The notes: generated by a model from the sequence alone, not told the origin. DNA of 64,000 nt from Cristatella mucedo (GCA_009760855.2 WPIO01000017.1:5411001-5475000), one strand, 5' to 3'. Positions 1 to 9,689 are shown, counted from the first letter of the stretch. Translations and numbers: made by a program.

Positions 1-352
1 GCAGCAGCGGCAGCAGCAGTAGTGACAGCAACAGCAGCAGTGGCAGAGGCAGCAGTAGTGGCAGCAGCAGCAGCACCAGCAATGGCAGCAGCAGCAGTAG
101 TGGCAGAGGCAGAAGCAGCAATGGCTGCACCAGCAGCAGCCAGAAACAGCGGCAGTAGCCACAGTGGTGCCAGCGGCGGCGGCGGCAGCAGCAGCAGCAG
201 CAGTGGTGGCAGCCTCAGCATCAGCAGTGGTGGCAGTGGCAGTAGCAACAGTAGTAGCAGTGGCAGCAGCAGTCAGAAGCACAAGCAGCAGCAGTAGCAA
301 CAGTGGTGGCAGCATCAGTAGTGGCAGCAGTGGCAGAGGCAGCAGAAGCAGA
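1..352. repeat. Imperfect CAG/GCA trinucleotide-rich tract
   Basis: The stretch is made of interrupted gcagca, agcagt and ggcagc units on the plus strand and starts at the window edge. It reads as Ala-rich or Ser-rich in two plus frames, as expected of any such repeat. It lies downstream of the last rabaptin exon seen here, so it is most likely intronic. A coding homopolymer cannot be excluded because the gene continues beyond the edge. Confidence 0.8.
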
Positions 353-422
353 AGCGTGGCCACGTGGTATGGGGATCATCATCTTTAAGCTCGAGAGCCG
401 TGGTGGGCAAGCCTCACAACAC

Positions 423-581
423 CTGACAGGCGGCGCTGTTGCTCTTCAGTCAATAGTGACTCCATGCGCTTCATGTCCCTCATCAGCAGTCGGTGAGACT
501 CGAGGAACTGATCGTTGGCCATCTGCCACGTCAGGCGGATGCCATCGGCAGCGCGGCGCTCGGCGTTCAGCAGGTCCAGCG
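423..581 (-). CDS. RABEP1: Rabaptin-5 homologue, exon 8 (last exon in window)
   Basis: This is the most diagnostic rabaptin exon. The minus strand encodes 52 full codons containing TWQMANDQFLES, then RLLMRDMKRME, then LLTEEQQ. In human RABEP1 I recall TWQKANDQFLES followed by RLLMRDMQRME, just before the linker that precedes the central region. The acceptor is a pyrimidine-rich stretch ending in gtgcag at 582-587. The two leading bases join the G at the end of the previous exon to make an Ala codon. The donor is CAG followed by gtgttg at 423/422, leaving phase 1. Reading through instead would reach a stop after nine more codons. Rabaptin is a Rab4/Rab5 effector of early endosomes that works with Rabex-5. 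The Rab5-binding C-terminus lies beyond the left edge. Confidence 0.88.
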
Positions 582-886
582 CTGCACACGAGCACAGAAA
601 ACGAGCGCAGTTCTAGTAGCCGGTCAACTTGAGGCAGGTTACTTGCTGCTTACAGACATGCCACCACCTCGTGGTCGAGCAGCGAACATGCCAGCAAGAG
701 ACACACAGCCAACACAGGCATGTAAATAAAAAAGCTGCACAGCAAGCAACGCACCCGCACGCTCGGGAAATGCTTCGGTGCATCCTGAGATGGGGAACCG
801 GCTGTCGGCAAGACAAGCATGCAAAAAACCTTGCAGCATCAACTTGCTGCACATGCAACACAATAAACCACAGCTGGCTTCACTAG

Positions 887-1060
887 TATTAATAATATTA
901 TTAATGATAATAATAATAATAACAAAATAATACTAAGACGTTTTTACAACACCCTTAGAGAAATACATATGCTAGAAAGGAAGCATGCCGATCGGTTAGT
1001 GACAACATGCAGTGTCAGCATGCATGAGTACACAAAGGGCAATGCACAAGTGCTGAGCTA
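887..1060 (-). mobile_element. Decayed 3' end of a CR1/L2-type LINE
   Basis: An (AAT)n-like run at 887-925 is followed by sequence resembling the antisense 3' region of the LINE A group: ccttagagaa, then ctagaaaggaagcatg, then gttagtgacaacatgcagtgtcagcatgca. Similar sequence occurs at 39150 and 55065. It lies in the intron between rabaptin exons 7 and 8. Confidence 0.55.
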
Positions 1061-2055
1061 ATGCAGTGGGGAGCTGCATTAGACCCTTCTGGCTCCAAAG
1101 GATCTGGCAAGAGAAAAGATTCTGACTTAATGAAAGCCTAAGCTAACAAGACAAAGACAAAGGTGAGCTACGTGAAACAAACGTATTGAATCAGTCACGA
1201 AGTTGAGTCTAGGTCACTTACATATTCTGATGCCACGACCAGTGCTCCAGATTGCTGAGCATATAACACCTTACACTGATCCGGATGCCAATTTCCGACA
1301 CATGTTTCAGATCCCAATAACTAAGTATATAAGTAAACGGCAGCTGATTCGACAACCTCAGAGCCTCGGAAGCTTTCACTATGCTTGCGGTGGGCAATAA
1401 CGAAAGGCTAGCTAGCCACAGCACTCGAACCTAAGACCTAGGTCTGGATCGTTGGATGCGAGCACTTTATTGCTGAGCCGGCAGCTGTTCCCACCTGGGG
1501 CTAACCTAATGCCATGGGAAAAATCATGCACTAACATAAATCCGGGGCTCGGCTCACCACAAGTAGTGACAGTCAGACATGAAGACAGTTTTGAGTTTTT
1601 CACATTTATTCTCTTGCTTGGTCTTACTGCTCTTGCTTTTTTACTAAGACATCAACCGATCACAGAATATAGATCAACCGAGGGTGAGCGAGAAATACGG
1701 CATTTGTATTCTGCCACTATGATGTAGGCTAGTTGCACATGCAACCAGTGCACGTGACATAACTATTGTAGAAATCCATATAGTTCCTTGTGATGCTTCT
1801 CTTACATGGATAAATCAATAGGCAGTACGATGAGACAGATCTGGATCAGACTGAGTTCCGGAGCATGCATCCATGCACCAAAAGGGCTGTAACCGATTAC
1901 TCAGCTCTCGTGTTTAGGCATCCGGTGGCGAGCGACAAGGAAATGACTAAGAACTCCTACCGGATGATTTACATAGATTAGGACTGCACACTAATCCAAA
2001 AGTCAAGCGAGAATTGAAGAAAAACTGCGTTCGCATTCGGTTTTAGTACTTTTAC
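1061..2055. other. Rabaptin intron, no feature recognised
   Basis: Ordinary mixed sequence without a convincing reading frame or known repeat. The small ORFs on both strands look random. Confidence 0.5.
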
Positions 2056-2191
2056 CTTCACGAAGCTCGTGTCTCAGTTTGTCGATGTCATTCTGAAATA
2101 CGACTTTCTGCTCGTTGAGCACCGCCACGTACATCTCCAGGTCACGCCGGGCATGCTTTTCATTCTTCAGTTCAACCTGCAGCTCCTGGAT
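2056..2191 (-). CDS. RABEP1: Rabaptin-5 homologue, exon 7
   Basis: The minus strand encodes IQELQVELKNEKHARR, then DLEMYVAVLNEQK, then NDIDKLRHELRE. The DLEMYVAVLN block and the KLRxELxE block correspond to the same region of human RABEP1 as I know it (DLEMYVAVLNTQK and KLRKELHE). The acceptor is tgctcttcag at 2192-2201. The donor is GAAG followed by gtaaaag at 2056/2055. The exon is 136 bases, enters at phase 0 and leaves at phase 1, which matches both neighbours exactly. The segment is a continuous heptad-rich coiled coil. Among the assigned exons this and exon 8 carry the family identification. Confidence 0.9.
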
Positions 2192-3388
2192 CTGAAGAGC
2201 ATGGCCAGGATTGTCACCACCATGCAGCACAATGAGTCAAATGAAAGACGAACAGGCAACTTGAGCAGCTCGTCTAGGAATGACAGTAACATATGCTGAA
2301 CAGATAGGCACAATTTCGATTTGCATCTTGCTTCGAATTATCATGCTCATATAAAATCAAAAGGTGAAGCACGGGTTTTATTTCAATCTAGCCTTTTCCG
2401 GCCTAGCAGACTACAGTCGCCAGTAGAATCACATGGGTAACTGCCAAGTTCTGCTGTTCGAGTGTTGACTGCTGACCGAGCATGAAGCTTGCAAGCTGAA
2501 GATCCCTGATCAAAGGAAGCACAAAGCTACGGCGCGATGGGAGGAAGATGAGTAGGACAATCAATGCGCATCACAGCCATAATCAGTGCACAACAGGGCT
2601 GACAGTGCTGCTATCACAGTTACATAGCTATTGTCTCGGTCAGCAAAGCCATTGAGCAAAGCAAATCGCCGACTCACACGGCTGGACAGACACGCAGTGC
2701 CATGTACATGCATAATGTGATTGCCATCATGATTCTGCTGCTCGCATAGAGGCAAAGAGGGAGAGGGGCAAGGTACAATGCTGATCACGGTTCCGACTGA
2801 CGAGACACGAAGAGAAGCTTAGCACGGCTTCAGCTAGAGTAATATGAAAGCCTGCAGTATGAAACCCACTTACCGCCTCTTCCTGGTTAACCACTTCGAA
2901 CAAGTCAAGAGGTTTTTGCTTGGGCTTGCCCGAGTCCTAACAGAACGTGCAGCAATGCTAACAACAAGATGGCAGCAACAAATTAAAGGAGTTGCCGAAA
3001 TGCCATATGCATATTGCATGGCACCAAAGCTCGACTACTAATTGCCAGAAGAAAAGACAAGACGGAATAGTGTTTAGCATAACGGATTGCATCAGTGCTG
3101 GACGAAGTTGACAATGTCACAAAGCTGCACTGCAATAGTAGATCTATTCAAGTCAATGATAGTAAACTAAACATGATAGAGTTTCCAATCTTTAGAGTCG
3201 TTCTGCTAGTGGATGGACATGCATGACAGACCACTTAAAGGGATGGGCTTCTAGAAACAAAGCAATCTGATTGCAGAGCTGGTGAGCTGTCATTTGGTTG
3301 TATTAGCCTGACAGATAGGTCTGTCCGGCCCCCTGTGACTGTTATTTAGAGCCAGCTGAATGCAAGCAAAAGCACACTGACTGCAAAT

Positions 3389-3391
<3 letters not shown>
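2192..3391. other. Rabaptin intron, no feature recognised
   Basis: No coding signal, repeat family or RNA gene could be recognised between exon 7 and the GA repeat. Confidence 0.45.

Positions 3392-3446
<55 letters not shown>
3392..3446. repeat. (GA)n microsatellite
   Basis: A pure GA dinucleotide run of about 27 units. The reading frames that cross it are artefacts of the repeat. Confidence 0.98.
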
Positions 3447-3450
<4 letters not shown>

Positions 3451-3642
3451 GCAGAAGCAGAAAGGAAACAAGATTATAGAGAAAGGGAAGACTCATGTGC
3501 TGTAACACGCATTGCTGATGATGCACTGCTGCTAACCAAAATCGGAAAGTGATGTGCCAGCAGCATAGGAGGTAGTGGGCTCAACCCCAAGGCCGACTCA
3601 AATTTTTTCTTTCCTGTTCAGTGCATCATATGGCTGTGGTTG

Positions 3643-3896
3643 TGTAGCAAATGCTGGCTACTCAATTGGTCGCTAGCTGGGTAATCCTCTCCAGGCCATA
3701 ATGCCCGAACCCACATCTGTCTTGTTGTGGCAGACAATGGACACTTCCCTGCCCCTTGGACAAAGCCGACACATAATTCTCTGCCTGCCGTTCGGCATGA
3801 TCGGACCCCCCCCTATTTGTCTGTCTGTCAGTCTCTCTCCTACGGTGGCAGAACAAATAGTCATAACCTGACTATCTGGCTATGTGTCGTTAACCA
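3643..3896. repeat. Left terminal repeat of LTR-like element copy 1
   Basis: Matches 5059-5306 and both terminal repeats of copy 2. It starts TGTAGCAAATGCTGG. It includes a short pyrimidine tract at 3808-3840 where the other copies carry CT microsatellites. Confidence 0.65.
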
Positions 3897-3934
3897 GCAA
3901 TGGCCAACAAGTGATGAACCCTAACGATTTCCAC

Positions 3935-4080
3935 CTGGTTTGGTCCAGCGGTTAAGGTGCTCGCCCCGACCAAGGTGTGGCTGAAGTCGTGGGCTCATGA
4001 GCCCCGAGGCACATGTGAAGCGCCTGAATAGAGATTAAGTTCTCTTGGGGTGCCATACAAACGAATGAATTATATATATA
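3935..4080 (+). mobile_element. SINE-I, tRNA-derived, full-length copy
   Basis: The head starts CTGGTTTGGTCCAGCGG, with a pol III A box at about 3941-3951 (TGGTCCAGCGG). A degenerate B box follows near 3989-4003 (GTGGGCTCATGAGCC). The 3' part reads GAAGCGCC, GAATAGAGAT, TTCTCTTGGGGTGC and ends in a short TA tail. This hairpin matches the 3' end of LINE A. The insertion interrupts the LTR-like element: the flanking gatttccacct and actcaaaagaaactgc are contiguous in copy 2 near 40640-40660. Other copies are at 13471, 23218, 48350 and 59437. Confidence 0.85.
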
Positions 4081-4937
4081 CTCAAAAGAAACTGCAAACA
4101 TGGTTCGACAGCTCTACTTAACTGCCATGTAATCGAGTCGTTCATTGCTACTAGACTTCCGCAGTATACATGCCGTGCAATCGCCACCACGTGTGTAACG
4201 CATTCAATAGGAAGGAATTTTGGACTCTTGGCGGTAGGATCACGATTCACCGTGGCCTGCCAGTCGGCGATCCTTTTGCGTTTTTGCTCCAAGCTCGCCT
4301 CAGTGAGAGCTCTCGACGCTTGTGGGGCAGCGTAATAGTTTTCTTTTGGCCATGACTCGCTACTCTATTTTCTCTGTGGAAAAAGCTCACATCATCACAT
4401 CTGCTTGAGTTCAAGTTGCATCGGCCAGTCGCCCAAGAGATGCCACCACAAACTTACCATCACTATGGTCACCTGATCCTGTCTTCATGATTTATTTGTC
4501 CTATCTATCCAATTCTATACTCGTCCTTTACTGCCACTCACAATGTACTCAGCATCAGTGCCCACCAACGTCACATCGACCTGACCTGCAATCTGATATA
4601 TCGACCACCAATCTCGGCCAGCAAACTATCCTCCCACCTCATGCTCAACACTAGCTCAGCTGCACTGGTGCCTCGACTACCACCGGCGACTGCCCGCTGA
4701 AACACATACGACGTCAAGAGTATCCACGAGGCAATCTGATGACGATGTCCCACAAGCTCTGGACAGCCAACCGGTCTCATTGCTCAAGGTGCCGGCATAG
4801 CTTTACACCAACTCTGCACTTTCAGCAGAGTACTGACACACTTTTGGGAGGCTGGTTTCCCCATGGCATCATTGAGCAACCGACCTGTGTGAATTTTGCT
4901 TCAACAGCATTGGTATATTCAAATTGCCTGTTTTCCA

Positions 4938-4942
<5 letters not shown>

Positions 4943-5008
<66 letters not shown>
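4943..5008. repeat. (TG)n microsatellite inside the LTR-like element
   Basis: 33 uninterrupted TG units. The matching position in copy 2 (about 41425-41460) has no TG run, so the repeat grew after the two copies separated. Confidence 0.97.
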
Positions 5009-5009
<1 letters not shown>

Positions 5010-5058
5010 AGGACTAAGCTAATGTTGCCCCCAACCTTACAAGCTCGGCCGGCAGTGA

Positions 5059-5306
5059 TGTAGCAACTGCCTGCTAGAGAACTGCTTGCTAGATCGGAGG
5101 CCAATACTCTCGAGGTCAGACAAGCCAAAACCCACATCTGTCTTATTGTACCAGACAAAGGCACTTCTCTCCCACCTTGTGCTAAGCAAACGCATGGTTC
5201 ACTGCCTGCCGTTCGGCTTGATCGGATCCGTTCTCTGTCTCTCTTTCTCTCTGTCTCCTACGGTGGTGGACTTAATAGTCATAACCTAACTATGTGTTAT
5301 TAAACA
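5059..5306. repeat. Right terminal repeat of LTR-like element copy 1
   Basis: Direct repeat of 3643-3896, starting TGTAGCAACTGCC and ending GTGTTATTAAACA. Confidence 0.65.
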
Positions 5307-6343
5307 GCAACGAACACTTTCGTTGCCTTCCATAGCTCTATACGGGCTGAAAGCGCAGAGTGAAGAATCGTTTTAAGAATTTGGTTAGTATCCCGTTCAA
5401 GTAGCTGAAATTGGGTTGGTAGCCACTTAATAATTACCCAGTTGTGACAAGAGGTAGAACAAAATAAAATACGTCGAGCTTTTGGTCACTAGGGCGGCTT
5501 CTCTTGCCTACTTTCTTTATTGCATGATTAAACAAGCTCTCTAACGTTCATGCCTGCTAGCCATAGGTGCCACTAATAAATAGTGCAGCAGCAGGCCAAC
5601 AACAGCTTAAAAGCAGTAATCACTCAATGCTAGCCACGAGCACAAATGAGCAGGAACCATTCGAAAGATCACAGGAAACAGTCAACATAGCCAGAGCAAA
5701 ACTTAGCGAGAGGGCAGGGCATATTAGAAAGCAAGAAAAATAAGTAAAGTATAAGACAAGTCTGCAAGTTATGCGAATTGGTTCGTACAGCACCATTAGA
5801 TGCAGAGGGCTGCCAGGACCCTTTACACAAAAGACACGTAAAATATCGAAAGGAACAGCTTAACCAGGGGGACCATTTCTAGAAAACACATATACTTTTG
5901 AAACGTACTGGCAATGGGCTGGTAACCTGAGAAATGGCAGAGACACCATTTAAAAGGATAACAAGAGCCTGCAAGAAAGAGGTGGCAGTGAAGACCGGCG
6001 ACCTAAGGAAGGTCACTCAATGATCGTGCACATCTAAACAAGAGCAAATTATTTTAAGGCTAAGCTGAGAAACGTAGGCCAATGACGGTAGATTCACACA
6101 TGAGCGTAGCTAGCCACGAGGCCCAGACGACTGTGCCCAGTATTGGCACAGCAGCAATAATGGCAAGTGGAGGGGATACCGTACTCTGGCACCGGAAGAG
6201 CGCCAAGTGACACCGAGGTTTGATTGCCGCGACGATCGGCAGATGGGTAGGTCTGCAGGCTCCGCCTATCGGTAGGCTGCAGGCTGGTGCTTGCATGATG
6301 GAAGCGCCAGGGTGACCAGAGCCAGGGCAGCGGCCATTAGTAC
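5307..6343. other. Rabaptin intron, no feature recognised
   Basis: No reading frame or repeat family recognised between the LTR-like element and exon 6. Confidence 0.45.
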
Positions 6344-6499
6344 CTGCTCGTCGTTGGCGTACTGCTCGAGCTTCTTGTGCGCATCGTTGATCTGCATGCG
6401 CAGCGCTTCCAGCTCATCCTCGTAGGATGCCGAGCTGCGAGCAGCAGCAGCGCCCAGCTTGCCAGTGGCCGACGAGCGCTCTGCGCTCGCCTCTGCTGC
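6344..6499 (-). CDS. RABEP1: Rabaptin-5 homologue, exon 6
   Basis: 52 codons on the minus strand: AAEASAERSSATGK, a short Ala-rich stretch, then YEDELEALRMQINDAHKK and LEQYANDEQ. The acceptor is ggcattttgcag at 6500-6511. The donor is GAGCAG followed by gtacta at 6344/6343. The exon is phase 0 at both ends and joins exon 7 directly. Its position and heptad pattern fit the RABEP1 segment just before DLEMYVAVL. Sequence identity is low, as usual for this coiled coil. The upstream exon 4 leaves phase 2, so a further exon is needed between them (see 7174-7216). The ORF continuing past the donor, rich in Ala and Leu, is intronic. Confidence 0.78.
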
Positions 6500-6729
6500 C
6501 TGCAAAATGCCAGCTGGCAACTGGCACCCGGTGGGCATACACAAACACACAGAGACGGCTGGGAGTGGATGAACGCTCAAGCCGGAAACCCTTCAGCTCA
6601 CACGCGTGTAAGTACGATGGAAAACATAAGATAGAATGAAATTAGGGTGGACACAGACGAGTTGCCTATCGCAAAGGGGTTCGATAGGCAGCCGATAAGG
6701 CTGGAAACAAGCAGGAAGAACGACCTTAC

Positions 6730-7044
6730 GAATGTCGTTAACGTGAAAGAGGGCACTAGGGCAAGGAGAGATCAGAAACAAGCGAAAGAAATGGAGAGAG
6801 TCAGTCAGCTACAGAGAAGGGGAGAGAGAGAGAGCAAGAGTGAAAGAGAGTAATCATGAGGAAGAGACAAAGACAAGAAGAGATAATATTCCAAAAAGCT
6901 CAGTGGCGTGAGATGGAAAAGCAAGAGAGGTGGAAAAAAGAAATGAAGAGAGGAAGAGAGAGAGAGAGAGAGAGAATAACTGAGACAGAGAGGTCATTGG
7001 AACAAGGGGAAGCACAGAGAGTAAGAGGAAAACAGAAAGAGATA

Positions 7045-7077
<33 letters not shown>

Positions 7078-7130
7078 TTATAATATAATAATAGAGGAAC
7101 GAGAAAGAGACAGAGAAAAAGAGGTGGTGA
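6730..7130. repeat. Purine-rich tract with a (TA)n run
   Basis: About 350 bases in which the plus strand is almost entirely A and G (aaagagggcactagggcaag, then repeated gagaga, aaagaa and ggaaga units). It is interrupted by an alternating TA run at 7044-7080. The Arg/Lys/Glu-rich plus ORFs and the Ser/Leu-rich minus ORF here are products of composition. The tract is intronic for rabaptin. Confidence 0.85.
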
Positions 7131-7173
7131 GGTGCATTAGTGACCATCAAGCAGTCTAGACTACAAGCCTTAC

Positions 7174-7216
7174 CGACATAACCCTCGGCTGCAGACCTCC
7201 TTTGAGGCGACCAGAT
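7174..7216 (-). CDS. Candidate small exon of the rabaptin homologue (exon 5)
   Basis: Exon 4 leaves phase 2 while exon 6 enters at phase 0, so an exon of length 3n+1 is required. On the minus strand this 43-base interval has an acceptor (ttgattgtagtgacag) and a strong donor (TCG followed by gtaagg). It is open in the required frame, giving R-SGRLKGGLQPRVMS. A second acceptor six bases earlier (7217-7222) also keeps the frame. Phase and splice signals are all that support it. The peptide is not heptad-like, so it may be chance or an alternative exon. Confidence 0.35.
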
Positions 7217-7513
7217 CTGTCACTACAATCAAGCAATGGAAAAATTGTGTCATAACCTTGATCAAAGGATCCCTCATCAAGTTAAAATGAGTCCAGCAAT
7301 AATGCACAGCCTAAATGATAAGCTGGACAATCTGATAAGGATCGGTGTATCAGCGCCTACAAGACAGTGTTCATACACAGCAGTTATGTGGACGTCACAA
7401 AGAGGCAGGCCAAAAAGTCACATGCAGTGTCTCAAGAATGATGTCCTGCCCCTTGTCCACTTTCCCACCCTGAAACTTGACCAGCAAGGCAACCAATCAC
7501 AAACGAGTTAGCT

Positions 7514-7544
<31 letters not shown>
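7514..7544. repeat. (TAA)n microsatellite
   Basis: About ten TAA units directly before a LINE A 3' end. It may be the tail of an older insertion. Confidence 0.9.
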
Positions 7545-7545
<1 letters not shown>

Positions 7546-7547
7546 CC

Positions 7548-7685
7548 TTACTATGTTATTCTTGTTGTTTATTGAGCATGCTATCACGTTTAGCCATTCA
7601 ATCGTGCTTCCTTTGCAGCAATTGTAAAGCACCTAGAAAGAGATTGAGTTCTCTGAGGGCGCTTTATCAAATGTATTATTATTAT
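7548..7685 (+). mobile_element. LINE A, 5'-truncated 3' end
   Basis: The 3' untranslated region (tgtttattgagcatgctatc) is followed by the family hairpin (aaagcacc ... gggcgcttt) and an (ATT)n tail. It abuts an oppositely oriented LINE A at 7690, tail to tail. Confidence 0.85.
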
Positions 7686-7689
7686 TATT

Positions 7690-8735
7690 CTATTTACATA
7701 GCACTTTCAGAGATCTTAATTTTTTCTAGGCACTTTAAATCGGCTGTAAAGGAGGCAATATCAAATGGTTACTAGAAACATGCACACTATCAACAAGCAT
7801 AACGAGGTTAGAGGTGATATGCACAGTGTCAGGAAACATAAACTCACAACGAGCAAATCACAAAGGCCCACTAAATGCTGTGATAACAAGGTGCGTGTTT
7901 TGCTTTTTTTTTTAATGTCGTTAAGTTAGGGAATATCGTGAATTCTGTCGGAAGTGAGTTCCAGGCTTTTTGGGAGCAGACAAACTAGAGGCACGGTCTC
8001 CAAAAACATTTGAGGTTCGCACGGGAATGAAGGGACCTAAAAGTGAGTGACAGAACCTTGAAGTCGATACCCTGCTTGATTGGAAGACATCGCAGGTCGG
8101 TGAAAAGTGGTATGCTTGGGAAACTGAGATGCTCACGACAGACAATCATAGCGGCGAGTTTTGCACCAACTATATGGGCCTGATTGCACAGGCCGGTAGA
8201 CCAGCAAGTAGTGAGTTACATAAGTCGAGATGGGATATCACAAATATATGGATACATTTGCATATAGTATCCTATCTAAGCAAACCCGAATCTTAATGTT
8301 ATGTCACTAAAAGTATGCAGACTTGAGTGTAGAGCTGATTTGGTTGTCTAGTGAAAGGTTACTATGGAGCAAGACATATAGATGTCGTGCAGATGCATCA
8401 GGAAATATGCTCGCAAAGCCAATTTTCAGTGTAAATAATCCAAATTTCTGAGTCACACTTGGTTTGTCCATGATTATTAAGTTGGTTTTATCGTAATTCG
8501 ATTTGAGAACGTTTGCTGCCATCCATGTGTGAATGTCAGCAATACATACTGCAAGGGAGTTGAGTGAATTCGACGTGTTGGAGGGCTGTGAAGGATCAAA
8601 GCAAAGGTACACTCGATTATCATAGAAGTGAGTGCCTAGGTTGTGCTTGGCGATCACATCGGCAAGAGGGAGAGTATAAACTGTGAAAAGAATGGGACCA
8701 AGCACAGATCCCTGAAGTACCCATATTTAAGTGAT
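7690..8735 (-). mobile_element. LINE A, 3' half with decayed reverse transcriptase
   Basis: Read on the minus strand, the open stretch 8705-8307 gives [20 protein letters not shown], then the palm region degraded from [10 protein letters not shown] to FYDNRVYLCF, then TWMAANVLKSN. Next come the downstream block SARHLYVLLHSNLSLD and the 3' region with the antisense hairpin at about 7700-7745. Frameshifts and stops are present. The 5' end is lost just upstream of the VPQGSVLGP block. The insertion lies in the rabaptin intron. Confidence 0.85.
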
Positions 8736-8879
8736 TCTTCGGATGATCTTTGTCCTTTCACATCAATGCTCTAAATAAGACGGAACAATAAAGTAAACCA
8801 GCCATCTCCATCTCTTGCCCCGCTAGTAAACACACAGGCTATGCAGAAACCTAGCAAACTCCCAGTTCCGGTCAGCATT

Positions 8880-9176
8880 TTCCTTGCCCCAGCAAGCTTG
8901 TCTTTTTTTTGTTCATGTGTGCTTTGCAAGCTTACCTGTGCATGATCCAGTGCATACTACTAGCCAGAGATCCTACTAACCGGTGGCTATGAGTGTCTCC
9001 TTGTTTGCTTTAGCATGCTGGCCTCAGCATGAAACTTGTCTGCTTTTGCATCCTTATCTAAGCATGATACCGTGAATGTACTAACCCTTGGCTATGGATT
9101 CTCTTGCAGCGAGTTGTAAAGCCCCAGGATAGAGATTTAGTTCTCCTGGGTGCAATACAAACGAATTATTATTATC
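8880..9176 (+). mobile_element. LINE C, 3' end
   Basis: The sequence up to the tail resembles 61800-61975: ccttggctatgga, then gcgagttgtaaagcc, then a hairpin (cccaggatagag ... ttctcctgggtgc) and an (ATT)n tail. It is a more diverged relative of LINE A. Confidence 0.6.
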
Positions 9177-9599
9177 CCCATCGAAATCAACTCGAGGATA
9201 GCTGACACAGCCAGATAAAAACTAATTTTCTACCACTGCCACATCGGAAATATTCAGCGACTAGATTGCAGCAGCTGACAGTAGGCATCAGCAGGTGCAT
9301 GTCAAGCATGTATGCTTGCATGATTGAATCTGCTCATACGAGCTTGCATACATGCGAGCATGCATGGAAGAAACGGAACTAATGATCGATTCAGCTAAAG
9401 GAGGGCAATAAACTATAGGAGGGAGGGGGTAAAAATCACTGAGGGCAAAAGCCAATCAACCAACAGGAGGGAGAACAATGTAGACAGCATACTGTGACAG
9501 CCCTCAGGACGACCTGTCCTTGGGCTGGGTAGCGAGACCGAGCAACAAGCCTGCTGGCTCCAGCACTAAGCACTTTATTTCGTGCAAAATGTAGAAATT

Positions 9600-9685
9600 C
9601 GTGTTTTCCAATGGTCTTAGGTGACCCCTGTGAAAGGGTCATTCGACCCCCAAAGGGGTTTCGACCCACAGATTGAGAACCACTG
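9600..9685 (-). mobile_element. hAT transposon terminus resembling SPIN elements
   Basis: Read on the minus strand from 9685, the sequence starts CAGTGGTTCTCAATCTGTGG. It then gives ACCCCTTTGGGGGTCGA, TGACCCTTTCACAGGGGTC and CCTAAGACCATTGGAAAACA. From memory this is very close to the 5' terminus of the SPIN (Space Invader) hAT family, known for repeated horizontal transfer among animals. The adjacent plus-strand octamer CTCTAGAC has the central TA typical of Buster-group hAT target sites. I did not find the opposite terminus, so the element's left limit is unknown. Confidence 0.75.
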
Positions 9686-9689
9686 CTCT

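Larger units (their letters stand above)
3643..5306. mobile_element. LTR-like non-autonomous element, copy 1 (TRIM-like)
   Basis: Two direct repeats of about 250 bases (3643-3896 and 5059-5306) flank a non-coding interior of about 1.1 kb. Both begin TGTAGCAA and end near TTAACA or TTAAACA, the TG...CA form of retroviral-type LTRs. They share the sequences ACCCACATCTGTCTT, CCTGCCGTTCGGC and AATAGTCATAACCT. The whole structure recurs in the same orientation at 40216-41808 (about 75-80% similar by eye). The interior has no long ORF, so this resembles a terminal-repeat retrotransposon in miniature. I could not find a convincing tRNA primer site or polypurine tract, so the class is inferred. A SINE (3935-4080) is inserted in the interior. 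The element lies in the intron between rabaptin exons 7 and 6. Confidence 0.65.

Noticed and set aside
22-388. Ala-rich or Ser-rich plus ORFs
   Set aside because: Translation of a CAG/GCA repeat in two frames. No independent evidence of coding.
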